Source: Anaeromassilibacillus sp. An200
Lineage (GTDB): Bacteria > Bacillota > Clostridia > Oscillospirales > Acutalibacteraceae
DNA: 64,000 nucleotides
Reading direction: 5' to 3'
Assembly: GCF_002160025.1 (NCBI RefSeq)
Contig: NZ_NFJU01000021.1
Location: 1-64,000, forward strand
Of this stretch, positions 16,928 to 25,629 are shown one piece after another (position 1 is the first letter of the stretch; the number at the start of each line of letters is the position of its first letter). The translations under genes were made by a program, and so were the position numbers. A model generated the notes under the pieces. It did not search any database, was not told the DNA's origin, and saw nothing but the letters and a program-made list of their open reading frames with translations.

Positions 16928-18079
16928 ATGAACGCAATGGATTTGGTTATGCAGATGAGCCTTGCAGCCGCGCAGATCGCCCAGAATACGATCCCGCAGG
17001 TTCCTTCCCAGCAGGCGTCGGAGTCCGGACAGGATTTTAAAACCCTGATGGAGGACAAGAGAGCGCAGGACTCGCAGAACTCCCAGAAAACGCAGGACTC
17101 GAAGGATTCCGAGAAGCCGCAGGGAACGGAGACGGACGATTCCGCCGGAAAGACGGAGGAGCCCGCGAAGGATGCCGGGGCGGCACAGCAGTCCGCAGCC
17201 ATGCAGGCAGCGGCAGGGAACCTCACCTATGTGCAGGTGCTTGACATCGCGCTGGTGCAGGAATCGCCGAACGGCTTGCAGCTGGTTTCCGTGCAGGATG
17301 TTACGCAGCAGGCGGCCAATCCTGTGAACGCGGCCAACGCCGCGGTGGAACAGCCTGTCGCGGCAAACGGCATGGCACAGCAGGCGGCGGCACAGCAGCA
17401 GCTTCCCGAACAGCAGGCAGCGGTGCAGCAGTCTCCCGTGCAGCAGGCGGAAACGCAGGCCGAGCCCGTGGAGGTGCAGACTGTGCAGGCAAAGCCCGAA
17501 AGCCAGCAGGCACAGGCCGAGACCTTTGCACAGACGGCGCAGGACGATTCCAGCGATCCCGACGCGCAGGCAGCGGTCACAACCGCACAGCAGCCGTTCT
17601 TCTCTGACACGGAAAACATGCCTGTAAAGGTAGGCAACGGTGATACCATTGATACACAGCAGCCCGATTTTGACGCAAAGCTGACGCAGAACGTCGAAAA
17701 GGCACTTTCGCAGGGTGAGCAGCGGGTGGAAATCCGTCTGAACCCGGAAAATCTGGGCAGCGTGGTTGTGGAAATGACCCGCAGTCAGGATGGTTCCCTC
17801 CATGTGGTGCTTCACACAGAGACAGAAAGCGCGGCGCGCCTTCTGAGCGAGCATTCCAGCACGCTGGGACTGATGCTGCAGAACAACAACCAAGGTGAGG
17901 TCCGCGTTGAGGTACGGCAGCCGCAGCAGGAAAATCAGCAGTGGCAGCATCCGGATCAGGACGACGGACAGAATCACGGCGGACAGCAGCGGGAGCAGCA
18001 GGAGCACCGGCAGAGCACGGAGGACTTTTTACAGCAGCTCCGCCTGGGACTCTTCTCCGTCGAGACGCAGGATGACTGA
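16928..18079 (+). CDS. fliK: FliK flagellar hook-length control protein
   Basis: FliK is secreted during hook growth and switches the export gate from hook to filament substrates by acting on FlhB. The 383-residue protein has a disordered Gln/Ala-rich region from about residue 25 to 230, encoded by imperfect CAG/GCN-rich repeats. The conserved C-terminal domain (about 245-335) contains QRVEIRLNPENLGSVVVEM and LHVVLHTETESAARLL. A Gln-rich tail follows. AAAGGAGGTGA precedes ATG 16928. Confidence 0.92.
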   Translation: MNAMDLVMQMSLAAAQIAQNTIPQVPSQQASESGQDFKTLMEDKRAQDSQNSQKTQDSKDSEKPQGTETDDSAGKTEEPAKDAGAAQQSAAMQAAAGNLTYVQVLDIALVQESPNGLQLVSVQDVTQQAANPVNAANAAVEQPVAANGMAQQAAAQQQLPEQQAAVQQSPVQQAETQAEPVEVQTVQAKPESQQAQAETFAQTAQDDSSDPDAQAAVTTAQQPFFSDTENMPVKVGNGDTIDTQQPDFDAKLTQNVEKALSQGEQRVEIRLNPENLGSVVVEMTRSQDGSLHVVLHTETESAARLLSEHSSTLGLMLQNNNQGEVRVEVRQPQQENQQWQHPDQDDGQNHGGQQREQQEHRQSTEDFLQQLRLGLFSVETQDD

Positions 18080-18096
18080 ATGTGGGGGTGAACGCA

Positions 18097-18717
18097 TTGG
18101 CAACTGATTTTATGCCGATGGGGTTGGAAACGCTGGCTTCTTCGGCATACAAAAAGACGAATTCCGGTTCGAACACCAAGGTAGACGATGATTTTCAGGA
18201 ATGGCTGGACCAGGAAGGCATTGAAGTCAACCAGCCCGGCGAAGATTTAGGCCTGGACTTCACGGATTACTTACAGCTGATGGTGGCCCAGCTCCAGAAC
18301 CAGACCATGGATAACGCCATGGACAGTACCGCAATGCTGGAGCAGCTGGTGCAGATGTCCACTGTGCAGATGATGGCCTCCCTTCAGACGAGCATGCAGA
18401 CGGTCGCGGATGCGACGGCGCTCAACTATGCCGCTTCTCTGGTCGGCAAGACCGTAACAGTCGGCAAGCTGAACGACGACAACGAGATTGAGGAAATTGT
18501 CGGCACAGTCACCGGTACCGGTACATACCAGGGCATGCAGGTGATTTTTGTGGACGGCGAAATGTATCCGCTGAGCAATCTGATGGCAGTCGGCACGCTG
18601 CCGGAGATTCCCGAAGAGCCCGGTGAGGGCGGCGAAGGAGGAGACGGCGGTGAAGGTGGTGACGGCGGCGGCACCGGAACGGGTGACGGCGGCGACACTA
18701 CAACAGAAGGCGTCTGA
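18097..18717 (+). CDS. flgD: FlgD hook-assembly scaffold protein with glycine-rich tail
   Basis: FlgD caps the growing hook and guides FlgE assembly. The N-terminal half holds the conserved motif YLQLMVAQLQNQTMDNAMD, followed by the Met/Gln-rich helix. A short beta region (about 120-170) resembles the small C-terminal domain of Firmicute FlgD. The last 35 residues are almost only Gly, Glu, Asp and Thr (GEGGEGGDGGEGGDGGG type), which is unusual. I prefer TTG 18097, seven bases after GGGGGTGA, over GTG 18082 or 18088. Length is 206 residues. Confidence 0.9.
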   Translation: MATDFMPMGLETLASSAYKKTNSGSNTKVDDDFQEWLDQEGIEVNQPGEDLGLDFTDYLQLMVAQLQNQTMDNAMDSTAMLEQLVQMSTVQMMASLQTSMQTVADATALNYAASLVGKTVTVGKLNDDNEIEEIVGTVTGTGTYQGMQVIFVDGEMYPLSNLMAVGTLPEIPEEPGEGGEGGDGGEGGDGGGTGTGDGGDTTTEGV

Positions 18718-18744
18718 CAGAAGGAAACGAGAGGAGGCGGGAGG

Positions 18745-19122
18745 ATGCTGATCCCTGAAATTCAGGCGTTGACCGGGCGGATGCCCGTCACCGGGCAGGA
18801 AACCAGTCCTGCGAGGGGATCCGGCTTTGAGGCTCTGCTGCGGCAGACCATGCAGGATGCCGGGAACCGGCAGGTAAACCTGTCCCGCCATGCGATGGAA
18901 CGCGCACAGGAGCGTGGGATCGAAATGACCCCCACTCTGATGGATAAGCTGAACGACTCCGTGGAAAAGGCGGAAGCGAAGGGTGCGACGAACATCCTTG
19001 CACTGGACCGAAGCCTTGCCTTTATCATCAATGTTCCGAACCACAAGGTGATTACCCTGATGCGGCAGGACGAGATGAAGGAGAACGTTTTTACAAACAT
19101 TGATGGCGCCGTGATCCTGTAA
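18745..19122 (+). CDS. TIGR02530-type flagellar operon protein
   Basis: The 125-residue protein matches the family often found between flgD and flgE in Clostridia and Bacilli. The recognisable run begins with a SRHAMERAQERGI motif. It continues through EKAEAKGATNILAL and the C-terminal ENVFTNIDGAVIL. The molecular role is not established, and association with hook assembly is inferred from position. AGGAGGCGGGAGG precedes ATG 18745. Confidence 0.85.
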   Translation: MLIPEIQALTGRMPVTGQETSPARGSGFEALLRQTMQDAGNRQVNLSRHAMERAQERGIEMTPTLMDKLNDSVEKAEAKGATNILALDRSLAFIINVPNHKVITLMRQDEMKENVFTNIDGAVIL

Positions 19123-19218
19123 CAACAGAGAGCGGGACCATAGCAGGACGCTCTGGGAACTGCCCGACTGGCAGTCTCCCGGCGGCGCCGGAGTATAGAG
19201 AAAGAAGGAAACAGGCTT

Positions 19219-20289
19219 ATGGCTTTAACAGCAGCAATGGGTTCCGGTATTGCCGGGCTGAGAGCTTTCATGGATGCTCTGAACGTGGTGGGCAACAACG
19301 TCGCGAACGTGAATACATACGGCTATAAGGCCGGACGTGTCACCTTCAGCGAGAGCATTTACAGTACACAGAGCGCAGGCTCGGCCAGTACGGATGTCAC
19401 TGGTGGTACCAACCCGAGCCAGATCGGCTACGGCTCGAGCGTTGGCACGATCGATCTGGATATGGGAACGCAGGCGCTTGAGAGTACCGGTATGACGACC
19501 GACGTGGCTATCCAGGGTGACGGCTTTTTCTTGTTGGGAGATAAGAACGGTGTAGGGGTAGACAGCTTGGACAGACTGATGTTCAGTCGTGTGGGCAACT
19601 TCAAGATCGACGATGACGGTTATCTGACGGATGGCAAGGGTAATATTGTGTATGGTTTTGTGTCAACAACGGATAATGCCACTCCGGGTGCAGATAAGGA
19701 TCCAACGATTAGTACGGTTTTGGTTCCTATCCGTTTGCCCTTAGCTGCAGATGGACAAAATAATACGGAACTTGGCGAAGCAATTTATCCGGGTCAGAAT
19801 GGTGCCACCAACGTGGATCCTACACCAGGAAATAATAACGTAAATGCAGACGGCAATTGCATTGAATACGAGAATCTCAAGATTGATGACAACGGCAAGG
19901 TAAGCTGTACGAATAAGATGACAGGAGATATCGTGACGATTGGTTACATTGCCCTTGGCACCGTGACAAATCCGGCAGGCCTGACCCATACGGATGGCCC
20001 GTACTACCAGGCAACGGACAGCGCTGGTGAGATTTCCATCAGCACGCCGAAGAGTTCGGTAACTGGTCCGATGAACAATGATGCAAATGATGCAGCTGGC
20101 AATCAGCCGCCGAACCTTCTCGCGAACAGCGGCACGGGCGTCAAGAGCGGCTTCCTGGAGCAGTCCGGCACGGATCTCGCGCAGGAGTTCGCGAACATGA
20201 TCATCTACCAGCGTGGCTATCAGGCCAACACGCGTATTGTGACCGTGACGGACACCATGCTGGAAGAGCTCATTAACATGAAGCGCTGA
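19219..20289 (+). CDS. flgE: FlgE flagellar hook protein
   Basis: FlgE forms the universal-joint hook. The 356-residue protein has the rod/hook N-terminal helix with NVVGNNVANVNTYGYKAGR. The IQGDGFFLLGD segment follows, and the C-terminal helix has FANMIIYQRGYQANTRIV. Central beta domains are shorter than in enteric FlgE. The bases between the TIGR02530 gene and flgE (19123-19218) hold small hairpins only. A strong hairpin follows the stop codon. Confidence 0.94.
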   Translation: MALTAAMGSGIAGLRAFMDALNVVGNNVANVNTYGYKAGRVTFSESIYSTQSAGSASTDVTGGTNPSQIGYGSSVGTIDLDMGTQALESTGMTTDVAIQGDGFFLLGDKNGVGVDSLDRLMFSRVGNFKIDDDGYLTDGKGNIVYGFVSTTDNATPGADKDPTISTVLVPIRLPLAADGQNNTELGEAIYPGQNGATNVDPTPGNNNVNADGNCIEYENLKIDDNGKVSCTNKMTGDIVTIGYIALGTVTNPAGLTHTDGPYYQATDSAGEISISTPKSSVTGPMNNDANDAAGNQPPNLLANSGTGVKSGFLEQSGTDLAQEFANMIIYQRGYQANTRIVTVTDTMLEELINMKR

Positions 20290-20351
20290 TTTTTGAGCCT
20301 TTGAGGCTTTGCGCAAGCCAAACACTGTAACGGCACACAAGGTCCACCTGA

Positions 20352-20373
20352 GCCGGGGGGAGGCTCCCCCGGC
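20352..20373 (+). terminator. Strong GC hairpin between flgE and flbD
   Basis: GCCGGGGG and CCCCCGGC form an eight-base stem with a six-base loop, and CTTTGTTT follows a few bases later. It lies inside the operon 60 bases after flgE. It may protect the 3' end of hook mRNA or partially terminate transcription. Confidence 0.5.
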
Positions 20374-20403
20374 CCGGGCTTTGTTTGGGAGGGAGAAGCG
20401 TTT

Positions 20404-20622
20404 ATGATTTTACTTCGGAAAATGAACAATGAGACGTTCCTTCTGAACCACAATCAGATTGAATACATCGAATCCATCCCGGAAAGTAAAATTGTGATGA
20501 TGAATCACGATTACTACATTGTCAAGGACAAGGTAGAGGAAATCATACAGAAAATAGCGGAATATAACGCAAAAGTGATGGATATCAGCCGCAGCCTGAA
20601 GGTTGTGGATCACCGCAGGTGA
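20404..20622 (+). CDS. flbD: FlbD/SwrD family flagellar protein
   Basis: A 72-residue protein of the FlbD family. The signature begins with MILLRKMNNETFLLNHNQIEYIE and ends with VKDKVEEIIQKIAEYNAKV. In B. subtilis the homologue SwrD raises flagellar torque and is needed for swarming. That role is consistent with motA immediately downstream (53 bases) but is not shown here. GGGAGGGAG precedes ATG 20404. Confidence 0.9.
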   Translation: MILLRKMNNETFLLNHNQIEYIESIPESKIVMMNHDYYIVKDKVEEIIQKIAEYNAKVMDISRSLKVVDHRR

Positions 20623-20675
20623 TCTCCCTCGGCGTTCCCTGTTTGCGGCTTTAAGAATTACGAGGGGGAATCTGC

Positions 20676-21527
20676 ATGAATATCGTGTACCTGATCGGTA
20701 TACTCCTGGCTGTTTTCTTTACCTTCTTCGGAATAGCGGCCACTATCTCGCCGGAAACCGGCTTCACGGTGAATTTGGAAACCATCAAGAATTTTGGAGA
20801 TATTTCCAGCCTTCTCATCGTGGTGGGCGGTACCCTGGCTGTGGTCATTGCCTGCTACCCTAAGCTGGCGCTTTCGATCCCCAAGCATTTTATGATTATG
20901 CTGCACTCCAAGACGTTTGATCCGCATCAGTATGTGGATGAACTGATGGAGCTGGCGCAGATCGCGCGTAAAAACGGATTGCTGGCGCTGGAAGAAAAAG
21001 CCAACGAGCAGAAGGATCCCTTTTTCAAGCAGGCAATCATGCTGATTGTCGACGCAAACGATCCGGAACGCGTGCGCGGCATCCTGACCAATGAGATTGA
21101 ACAGGCATCAGCACGGCACCATGAGGTTATCGCCATGTACGAGCGGGGTTCGAACGCCGCTCCGGCTTTCGGTATGATCGGTACTCTGATCGGTCTGATC
21201 AACATGCTCAAGGAGCTGGACAGCGCAGACATGACCTCACTTGGCCCGAACATGGCGGTTGCCCTCATTACCACCTTCTACGGCTCCCTTTTGGCGCACG
21301 TGGTGTTCAACCCGATTGCGGCCAACCTCACCGCCCGCGATGAGGAAGAGATTCTTTGCCGTGAGATTATCCTTGAGGGAATTATGGCGATTCAGGCCGG
21401 TGAAAATCCGAAGTTCCTGCGCGAGCGCCTGATGACCTTCCTGAACCAGAAGCTGTCTGAGGAAAACGAGGAAAGCGAAGGCGGCAAGAAGGGCAAGGCA
21501 AAGAAAAGCCGGGGAAAGAGAAAGTAA
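20676..21527 (+). CDS. motA: MotA flagellar stator protein
   Basis: MotA and MotB form the ion-driven stator. The 283-residue protein has four membrane segments: residues 3-22, 41-63, about 163-183, and 196-215. The cytoplasmic loop between the second and third bears the charged torque residues. MYERGSNAAPAFGMIGTLIGLI is the conserved block around the third segment. The Lys/Gly-rich tail KKGKAKKSRGKRK is strongly basic. It is followed by motB after 30 bases. Placing the stator genes between flbD and fliM fills the slot where fliL often lies. Confidence 0.95.
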   Translation: MNIVYLIGILLAVFFTFFGIAATISPETGFTVNLETIKNFGDISSLLIVVGGTLAVVIACYPKLALSIPKHFMIMLHSKTFDPHQYVDELMELAQIARKNGLLALEEKANEQKDPFFKQAIMLIVDANDPERVRGILTNEIEQASARHHEVIAMYERGSNAAPAFGMIGTLIGLINMLKELDSADMTSLGPNMAVALITTFYGSLLAHVVFNPIAANLTARDEEEILCREIILEGIMAIQAGENPKFLRERLMTFLNQKLSEENEESEGGKKGKAKKSRGKRK

Positions 21528-21557
21528 GCAATATGCGCCGGCAAGGAGGCAGGTCCA

Positions 21558-22451
21558 ATGAAAAGAAGCAATAAAAGCGGCAGCGGCGGCGCAAACTGGA
21601 TGGATACCTATGGCGACATGGTAACGCTGATGCTTTGCTTTTTCGTGATGCTCTACTCCATGTCTACAATGGATCAGCAGAAATGGGAGCAGCTTGTGGA
21701 GGCTCTGAACCCCAGCAGCGTGGAGGACATACAAAATGTGGTGCAGAATCTCCCCGCGAATCCTTCGCAGGGAGATCCGTCGGACACGGCTTCGGCGGTG
21801 ATCGGCCAATTGACGCAGGAGGATGTGGAGCAGGATCTGGAAGAGCTGTATCAGGCGATTCTGCAATATGTGCAGCAGTCTGGTATCGGCAGTAAGGTGA
21901 CAGTGGGCAAGGGCAACGGTTATGTATTTATTTCCTTCGACGACACGGTTTTCTTCAACGGAGACAGCTACCAGCTGCTTGATGCGGGAAAGGAAACTCT
22001 CGATCAGGTAGGGGAGTCGATCCGGGAGGTGAGTGCCTCTGTCGACGAGATCCGTGTTCTGGGACACACAGCCCAGGCCAACCCCAGTTCGCCGAACGAT
22101 CCGACCTTCGACCGTTTTCTTGCCTCCAACCGTGCTACAGTCGTTACGGTATATTTGCAGGAAAAGGGAATTGTGGCGCCGTCCCGTATTGTCAGTGTGG
22201 GATATGGCCAGTGGAGGCCGGTGGCGCAGAATGATACCACCGAGGGACGTGCGGAAAACCGGCGCGTCGAGCTGATTGTGACAGGGCTTGACCTCGAAGA
22301 CGGAAACGGAGATGACATTACCAAATATTACACCATGCGCGACGATGCGGGAGTCCCCGCTGAGAGCGGGGCGATACCGCCGGAGGCGGCCTCCGCTGCT
22401 CCGACGGAGTCTTCGGCCTCCGTTTCCTCCGCTCCGGCTGCATCCGGATGA
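21558..22451 (+). CDS. motB: MotB flagellar stator anchor protein
   Basis: MotB anchors the stator to peptidoglycan and carries the ion-conducting Asp. The 297-residue protein has one N-terminal membrane helix (MVTLMLCFFVMLYSMS) with the key Asp at residue 20 just before it. The OmpA-like peptidoglycan-binding domain spans about 130-250, ending in VGYGQWRPVAQNDTTEGRAENRRVEL. A Pro/Ala/Ser-rich tail ends the protein. AAGGAGG precedes ATG 21558. Confidence 0.95.
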   Translation: MKRSNKSGSGGANWMDTYGDMVTLMLCFFVMLYSMSTMDQQKWEQLVEALNPSSVEDIQNVVQNLPANPSQGDPSDTASAVIGQLTQEDVEQDLEELYQAILQYVQQSGIGSKVTVGKGNGYVFISFDDTVFFNGDSYQLLDAGKETLDQVGESIREVSASVDEIRVLGHTAQANPSSPNDPTFDRFLASNRATVVTVYLQEKGIVAPSRIVSVGYGQWRPVAQNDTTEGRAENRRVELIVTGLDLEDGNGDDITKYYTMRDDAGVPAESGAIPPEAASAAPTESSASVSSAPAASG

Positions 22452-22521
22452 AAGCGGAATTTCCTTATCACTATGACAGCTTCTATTACCGGCAAGTTTA
22501 CTCTGCCTGGGAGGGATGAGA

Positions 22522-23559
22522 ATGGCAGAAGTTTTGTCTCAAAGTCAAATTGACGCGCTGTTGAATGCCGCTCGCAACGGCGAGATGAATTTGGCGTCTA
22601 CGGCAGAGAACAAGGCGGAAAAGAAATATCGGAAATATGACTTCTACAGCCCCAGAAAGTTTACAAAAGACAGGCTGAAGATGATCAGCGGCATCTTTGA
22701 AAGCTACAGCAGAATCATCAATTCCTGGATCAACGGCCTTCTGCACACCTCGTGCGAAATTGAGGTCGAATCGGTCGAGGAACAGCGCTACTACGAATTT
22801 TCCAATGCGCTCTCAGAAGGAGACGTCCTGGCCTTATCGGATGTTTCCGTGGAAGGGGAGCCGACATCGGACGGCGCGCCCGTTCTGTTCCACTTTACCA
22901 CGACCCTGATGCTGAGCATGATGGATCGTCTGATGGGCGGCGACGGTTCCACGGACCGCAGTCTTCCGGACGGCTACAATTTTACAGACCTCGAGCTCAA
23001 GCTCTATGAGAATATTGTCCGCGATCTTATTGGAATGCTGGGGAACAGCTGGGTCGATTACATCGACATCGACTTTGCCCTCCGGCGGATTGAGACCAAT
23101 CCCACGCTGGTGCAGTTGATTGGACTGGATGAAACAGTGGTGATTGTCGGCGCGAGCATCCGCTTTGCGAATGCCTCCGGCCGGATCAGCATCTGTATCC
23201 CTGGGATGAAGCTTCTGAATATCTTCTCCCACATGGCCATCACCAACCAGAACCAGCGGAAAAAATCGGAGGACAATTCCGATGAGATTATGGACGTCCT
23301 CAAAGGCTCCACACTGGAGATTACGGCGGAGCTGGGACGCACAGAGGTCAGACTGCAGGATATCTATTTCCTGAAAGCAGGCGATGTGCTGGATCTGGGC
23401 CACCCCACGTCCGAACCGATTCAACTGTATATCGGAGGAAAAAGGTGGTTTGACGGGAAAATGGGCGTCCAGAACAACAGCATGGCTGTTAAAATTGTAG
23501 ATACCTGTCATATTCAGGAAAGAGGGGAAAATGAGCGATATGGAACAGAAGATCTTTAA
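22522..23559 (+). CDS. fliM: FliM flagellar motor switch protein
   Basis: FliM is the switch subunit that binds phosphorylated CheY. The 345-residue protein begins with the CheY-P-binding peptide EVLSQSQIDALLNAARNG. The CheC-like middle domain includes LMGGDGS and ends near residue 240. A SpoA-type C-terminal domain follows (LDLGHPTSEPIQLYIGGK). I prefer ATG 22522 over ATG 22516 because the latter abuts GGGAGGG directly. It overlaps the next gene, fliY, by 29 bases. Confidence 0.95.
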   Translation: MAEVLSQSQIDALLNAARNGEMNLASTAENKAEKKYRKYDFYSPRKFTKDRLKMISGIFESYSRIINSWINGLLHTSCEIEVESVEEQRYYEFSNALSEGDVLALSDVSVEGEPTSDGAPVLFHFTTTLMLSMMDRLMGGDGSTDRSLPDGYNFTDLELKLYENIVRDLIGMLGNSWVDYIDIDFALRRIETNPTLVQLIGLDETVVIVGASIRFANASGRISICIPGMKLLNIFSHMAITNQNQRKKSEDNSDEIMDVLKGSTLEITAELGRTEVRLQDIYFLKAGDVLDLGHPTSEPIQLYIGGKRWFDGKMGVQNNSMAVKIVDTCHIQERGENERYGTEDL

Positions 23560-24856
23560 TTCGATGGAGCTGGACGCCATCGGCGAGATGATGAATATCA
23601 GCCTCGGTTCTTCCGCCACTGCAGTTTCCAATATGTTGAACCATCGGGTCGATATCACCACGCCAACGGTGTCTGTCGTTTCCATTGAAGATTTTACGCT
23701 TGGCGATCTGGAACCGGCGATCGCCGTGGAAATCAAATATGTTTCGGGCCTGGATGGGAGCAACATCATGCTGCTCAAGCGCGGCGATGTGAGAACGATC
23801 GTCGATATCCTTATGGGTACCGAGACGCCGGATGAGGAATTTAAGCTTGATGAGCTGACGGTAAGCGCTGTCTGTGAGGTTATGAACCAAATGATGGGTG
23901 CTGCTTCCACGGCGCTTTCGGATTTCCTCGGCATTCTGGTGAATATTTCGACACCGGAATCCTATACACTGGATGATCTTGACGAGTTCAAACGCAACCA
24001 TTTCCACAGCGAATGCGGCATGCTGGTTGTGGTTCGTTTCAAACTGGGGATCGAAGATATTCTGGAAAGTGAGTTTGTCAACGTCATGTCGATTGAGCTG
24101 ACAAGAGAACTGCTGAAGGGCTTCGGCCTGACTGGCAATGGAGGAGAAAAGCAGCAGGCGCAGGCAGCCGCGCCTGCCCCGCAGCCTGCCGCTGCGCAAG
24201 ATTCCGCTGCGACAATGGATCAGGGCCTGATTGATCAGCTGATGAATCCGCAGGCCGCTGCCCCACAGGCAGCCGCGCCCGCCCTGCAGCCTGCCGCTGC
24301 GCAAGATTCCGCTGCGGCAATGGATCAGGGTATGATTGATCAGCTGATGAATCCGCAGGCCGCTCAGCCTGCTCCGCAGCAGGCGCCGGTACAGCCGATG
24401 CAGGCTCCGCAGCAGCAGCCCATGCAGCAGATGCCAGTCCAGCAGCCGATGCAGCAGATGCCTATGCAGCAGCCCACCTATTATCCGCAGCAGCAGCCGG
24501 TGTATTACCAGCAGCCGAATCTGATTCAGACTAATCCTGTTACCCTGCCGACCTTTGACTTGGGCGATCGTCTGGGCGAGGAGCAGGCGCAGAACCTGGA
24601 AATGATTATGTCCGTTCCGCTTCAGGTCTCCGTTGAAATCGGAAGGACAACACAGAAAGTGGATGAAATCCTCTCCTACTCCAAGGGAACGCTGGTGGTG
24701 CTTGACAAGCTGGCGGGCGATCAGGTTGACATCTTTGTCAACGGCCTGTGTGTTGCCCACGGCGATGTGGTCGTCATCGATGATAATTTCGGTGTGCGCA
24801 TCACAGAAGTAGTACATCAGCCCGAGCTGTTCAAACTGCAGAATAAGCAGAAATAA
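23531..24856 (+). CDS. fliY: FliY motor switch protein with CheY-P phosphatase domain
   Basis: FliY combines a CheC-like CheY-P phosphatase domain with a FliN-like switch domain. Residues 1-205 carry two phosphatase motifs, DAIGEMMN and SAVCEVMN, both with intact Glu and Asn. The linker (about 205-340) is Gln/Pro/Ala/Met-rich and includes two near-identical 35-residue repeats. The C-terminal FliN/SpoA domain contains VPLQVSVEIGRTTQKVDEIL and ends with ITEVVHQPEL. The usual N-terminal LSQDEIDALL peptide of Bacillus FliY is missing, and a similar motif occurs in each repeat. It starts within the end of fliM. Confidence 0.94.
   Translation: MSDMEQKIFNSMELDAIGEMMNISLGSSATAVSNMLNHRVDITTPTVSVVSIEDFTLGDLEPAIAVEIKYVSGLDGSNIMLLKRGDVRTIVDILMGTETPDEEFKLDELTVSAVCEVMNQMMGAASTALSDFLGILVNISTPESYTLDDLDEFKRNHFHSECGMLVVVRFKLGIEDILESEFVNVMSIELTRELLKGFGLTGNGGEKQQAQAAAPAPQPAAAQDSAATMDQGLIDQLMNPQAAAPQAAAPALQPAAAQDSAAAMDQGMIDQLMNPQAAQPAPQQAPVQPMQAPQQQPMQQMPVQQPMQQMPMQQPTYYPQQQPVYYQQPNLIQTNPVTLPTFDLGDRLGEEQAQNLEMIMSVPLQVSVEIGRTTQKVDEILSYSKGTLVVLDKLAGDQVDIFVNGLCVAHGDVVVIDDNFGVRITEVVHQPELFKLQNKQK
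24161..24370 (+). repeat. Two tandem 105-bp repeats inside fliY
   Basis: CAGGCAGCCGCGCC begins at 24161 and again at 24266. Both copies contain the same order of short motifs (GCGCAAGATTCCGCTGCG, ATGGATCAGGG, CAGCTGATGAATCCGCAG). The period is 105 bases, or 35 codons, and preserves the frame. Confidence 0.85.
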
Positions 24857-24892
24857 ATAAAACATAATACAAACGGAAAAGGATGGATTGAC

Positions 24893-25258
24893 ATGGCTAA
24901 GATTTTGATTGTGGACGACGCTGCGTTTATGCGCAAGGTGATTCGAGACACCCTGACCAAGAATGGATACACGGATCTGTACGAAGCCGTTGACGGCAAG
25001 GACGCTGTGGAGAAGTATTTTGAACAGCGTCCGGATCTTGTGCTGATGGATATCACCATGCCGAACATGACCGGTCTTGAGGCTCTCAAGGAGATCCGCT
25101 CCAAGGACGGCAACGCAAACATCGTCATGTGCTCCGCCATGGGCCAGGAGGCTATGGTTGTTGAGGCTGTGCAGGCGGGCATCAAGGACTTTATCGTGAA
25201 GCCCTTCAAGGAAGATCGTCTCATGAAGACCGTCACCAGCATTCTGGGCAATGCCTGA
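24893..25258 (+). CDS. cheY: CheY chemotaxis response regulator
   Basis: CheY is phosphorylated by CheA and binds FliM/FliY to change flagellar rotation. The 121-residue protein is a single receiver domain. Asp8 and Asp9 (VDDAAF) form the metal site, Asp53 in LMDITMP is the phospho-acceptor, and Lys in FIVKPF completes the site. AAAGGATGG precedes ATG 24893. Between fliY and fliO is the usual place in Firmicutes. Its stop overlaps the next start by eight bases. Confidence 0.95.
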   Translation: MAKILIVDDAAFMRKVIRDTLTKNGYTDLYEAVDGKDAVEKYFEQRPDLVLMDITMPNMTGLEALKEIRSKDGNANIVMCSAMGQEAMVVEAVQAGIKDFIVKPFKEDRLMKTVTSILGNA

Positions 25259-25628
25259 GATTCTTCAGCTTTTGTGGGCGCTTCTCGTCATCATTGCGGT
25301 GCTGGCGCTGGCGTATCTGTTTACCCGATACGGCGCCGGGCGGCTGAACGGTATGTTCCGTCCGCGCAGGCGCCGTATGACCGTGGTGGAGCAGGTTCCT
25401 CTCGGAAGGGATCAGCGTCTTGTGCTGGTGCGCATGGGCGACACGCTTTACCTGCTGGGGGTGACGCCGGGCGGTGTAAGCCGTCTGGAGAAGCTGCCCG
25501 CGTCCGAGCTGGAAGCCCTGGAGGAGCCGCCTTCCGGCGATCCGCCACAGGACGGCGCACAGGGTATGAGCTTCGGAGAAGCATTGAAGAAGGTTATCGA
25601 CCAGAGGAAAAAATCAGGGAGGCCGTAA
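25251..25628 (+). CDS. fliO: FliO/FliZ flagellar export apparatus assembly protein
   Basis: FliO helps the FliP ring of the export gate to assemble. The 125-residue protein has one N-terminal membrane helix (LLWALLVIIAVLALAYLF). A short cytoplasmic beta domain follows (VVEQVPLGRDQRLVLVRMGDTLYLLGV), the FliO core. The C-terminal tail is low complexity and charged. The gene overlaps cheY by eight bases and lies one base before fliP. Confidence 0.9.
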   Translation: MPEILQLLWALLVIIAVLALAYLFTRYGAGRLNGMFRPRRRRMTVVEQVPLGRDQRLVLVRMGDTLYLLGVTPGGVSRLEKLPASELEALEEPPSGDPPQDGAQGMSFGEALKKVIDQRKKSGRP

Positions 25629-25629
25629 G

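Noticed and set aside
16403-18007. Leu/Cys/Arg-rich minus-strand frame opposite fliJ and fliK
   Set aside because: Produced by the CAG/GCA-rich fliK repeats read in reverse. No ribosome site or family resemblance.
24161-24370. CRISPR-like repeat signal
   Set aside because: There are only two adjacent units with no spacers, and they are in frame inside fliY.
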